A stretch of DNA of 64,000 nucleotides. Origin: Gammaproteobacteria bacterium. GTDB taxonomy: Bacteria; Pseudomonadota; Gammaproteobacteria; Thiohalomonadales; Thiohalomonadaceae. Of this stretch, positions 62,896 to 64,000 are shown piece by piece; position 1 is the stretch's first letter, and every line of letters begins with the position of its first letter. The notes below the pieces were generated by a model. It saw nothing but the letters and a program-made list of their open reading frames with translations, did no database searches and had not been told where the DNA came from. Where the stretch lies: positions 1 to 64,000 of the forward strand of contig JAPHSX010000032.1 in the NCBI GenBank assembly GCA_026196575.1. Reading direction: 5' to 3'. The translations under genes were made by a program, and so were the position numbers.

Positions 62896-64000
62896 CTATT
62901 CTATGGTGATGCGCTGTTTGGCAAAGTGTAAGCGAAAGCGGCTGGTTATGTCTTTGTCCGCCTCGTAGCGCAGTTGCGCCCGGTTGCAGACGGCCAGTTC
63001 GCGGGCGATGTAGAGCCCCAGCCCGGTGCCGCTGCTCTCGGTGGTAAAGAAGGGCTCGAAGATGTTGCCGCGTTGCGCCTCGGGGATGCCGGGGCCGTGG
63101 TCGATGACATCAATATACCCCCACTCCTCGTCGCTGCTGCCGGCGACCAGCTCGACCCGCGGGCTGCCGGCCCCGGCGGCGTGGCGCAGGCCGTTGTGGC
63201 AGAGGTTGGTGAGGATCTGGCGCAGGTGGTTGGGGTCGAAATAGAGCTGCAGCCCCGCCTCGTCGCAACGCCATGTCATGGCCCCTGGCTCCGCCCCCTC
63301 GCCGCGCAGAAACTCCGCGGTAAACTCCTCCAGCCAGGGGCGCAGCGCGAACTGCTCGGCATGCGATTTGTCGCGTCGCCCCAGTCGCAGCACATCCTCG
63401 ATAATGGCGTTGATGCGCCGGGTGTGGGTCGTGATGATGGCGGTCAGGCGCTGATCGGCATCGGTCAGCTCCGGTGCCTCGGCCAGCAGCTCGGCGGCGT
63501 GGCTGATCGCCCCAAGGGGGTTGCGGATCTCGTGGGCGATGCTGGCGGTGAGGCGCCCCAGGGAGGCGAGCTTGAGTTGCTGCGCCTGCGCGGTGGCGGC
63601 GCTGGCGTCCTCCAGAAAGATCAGGGTGCCGCCCTGTCGGCCGCTGCCGACAGGCAGGTAGTGCGCAATGAGTTCATGGGAGCCGCGCTCCGGCAACAGG
63701 GTGGTGCCGGGGCGCAGCTCCTCTCCCTGCCAGTGCCGCAGCTGCTGCTGCAGCCGCTCGCTGTAGTGTGCCAGTTGCGAGTGGGTGGGTACCAGCGGGC
63801 TGCCCAGCAGCCGCCAGGCGGCACTGTTGATGAGCCGTACCCGCAGGTCGGTGTCTACGACCAGCACCCCGGTGCGCATCTGCTGGATGGTGTACTCGGT
63901 GAGTTGCGCCATGTTGGCCAGGTCGAGGCCGCGCTGTGCCGCCAGCTCCTCGCTTTCGCGCACGCGCCGGGCCAGCACATGGGCGATGATGGCGGTGGCA
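62896..64000 (-). CDS. pilS: Sensor histidine kinase PilS (partial, cut by window end)
   Basis: The visible 368 residues comprise the end of a membrane segment (HVLARRVRESEE preceded by ATAIIA), a PAS domain (MRTGVLVVDTDLRVRLINSA), a HisKA box ASIAHEIRNPLGAISHAAEL and a HATPase (LCHNGLRHA, DHGPGIP, GTGLGLYIAREL). The frame stays open to 64000, so the N-terminal membrane region is missing. It ends four bases before pilR. It should phosphorylate PilR. Confidence 0.93.
   Translation of the reverse strand, partial: ATAIIAHVLARRVRESEELAAQRGLDLANMAQLTEYTIQQMRTGVLVVDTDLRVRLINSAAWRLLGSPLVPTHSQLAHYSERLQQQLRHWQGEELRPGTTLLPERGSHELIAHYLPVGSGRQGGTLIFLEDASAATAQAQQLKLASLGRLTASIAHEIRNPLGAISHAAELLAEAPELTDADQRLTAIITTHTRRINAIIEDVLRLGRRDKSHAEQFALRPWLEEFTAEFLRGEGAEPGAMTWRCDEAGLQLYFDPNHLRQILTNLCHNGLRHAAGAGSPRVELVAGSSDEEWGYIDVIDHGPGIPEAQRGNIFEPFFTTESSGTGLGLYIARELAVCNRAQLRYEADKDITSRFRLHFAKQRITIE

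Overview
The window is about 64 kb of GC-rich gammaproteobacterial chromosome. RluA, RecQ, RapA, HrpA, MsrPQ, adenylate kinase and PilSR/PilA all look gammaproteobacterial. A secreted Asn/Gly/Trp/Tyr-repeat protein at 33553-34002 resembles the sulfur-globule envelope proteins of Allochromatium, so a sulfur-storing lineage (Chromatiales or relatives) is the most likely source; this is an inference from one protein. No rRNA, tRNA or CRISPR array was found.

Layout. 0.1-15.4 kb holds housekeeping and nucleic-acid genes: rluA, a YecA-like gene, adk, an MBL hydrolase, a cold-shock gene, a PAS-PAS-GGDEF cyclase, recQ, rapA, a DEAD-box helicase, a DUF3108 gene and an RlmN-like radical SAM enzyme. 15.7-22.5 kb is an AT-rich chromosomal integron. 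It has a broken integrase on the minus strand, a putative attI region, and at least seven cassettes on the plus strand separated by seven attC sites. The cassettes encode an unknown soluble protein, three small membrane proteins, a repeat-domain protein with a Vsr/DUF559-like PD-(D/E)XK domain, a two-gene glycine-zipper membrane pair, and (last unit) another PD-(D/E)XK protein. One cassette has no ORF and carries a perfect 23-bp inverted repeat.

22.7-34.6 kb has msrPQ, a double-length uvrA with four ATPase modules, a hydrolase-TlpA fusion overlapping a phosphoesterase gene, a His-rich small protein, the sulfur-globule-like gene and a glutaredoxin. 34.7-53.5 kb is rich in phosphate and polyphosphate genes (ppx, ppk1, a Na/Pi transporter, pap), with two hemerythrins, hrpA, a YihY protein, a chemoreceptor and an ScsD-like oxidoreductase. 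53.6-58 kb holds small conserved genes. 58-64 kb is a type IV pilus region: a GT2, a GT-C-like membrane glycosyltransferase, pilA with a sigma-54-like promoter, pilR and a partial pilS.

Dispersed palindromic repeats of two main types (GTAGGAGCGGC... and GTAGGGTGGGC...) sit in most intergenic regions. Three of them lie in frame inside uvrA, exactly at the three junctions between its four ATPase modules. Another is flanked by a 17-bp direct duplication covering the 3' end of ppx.
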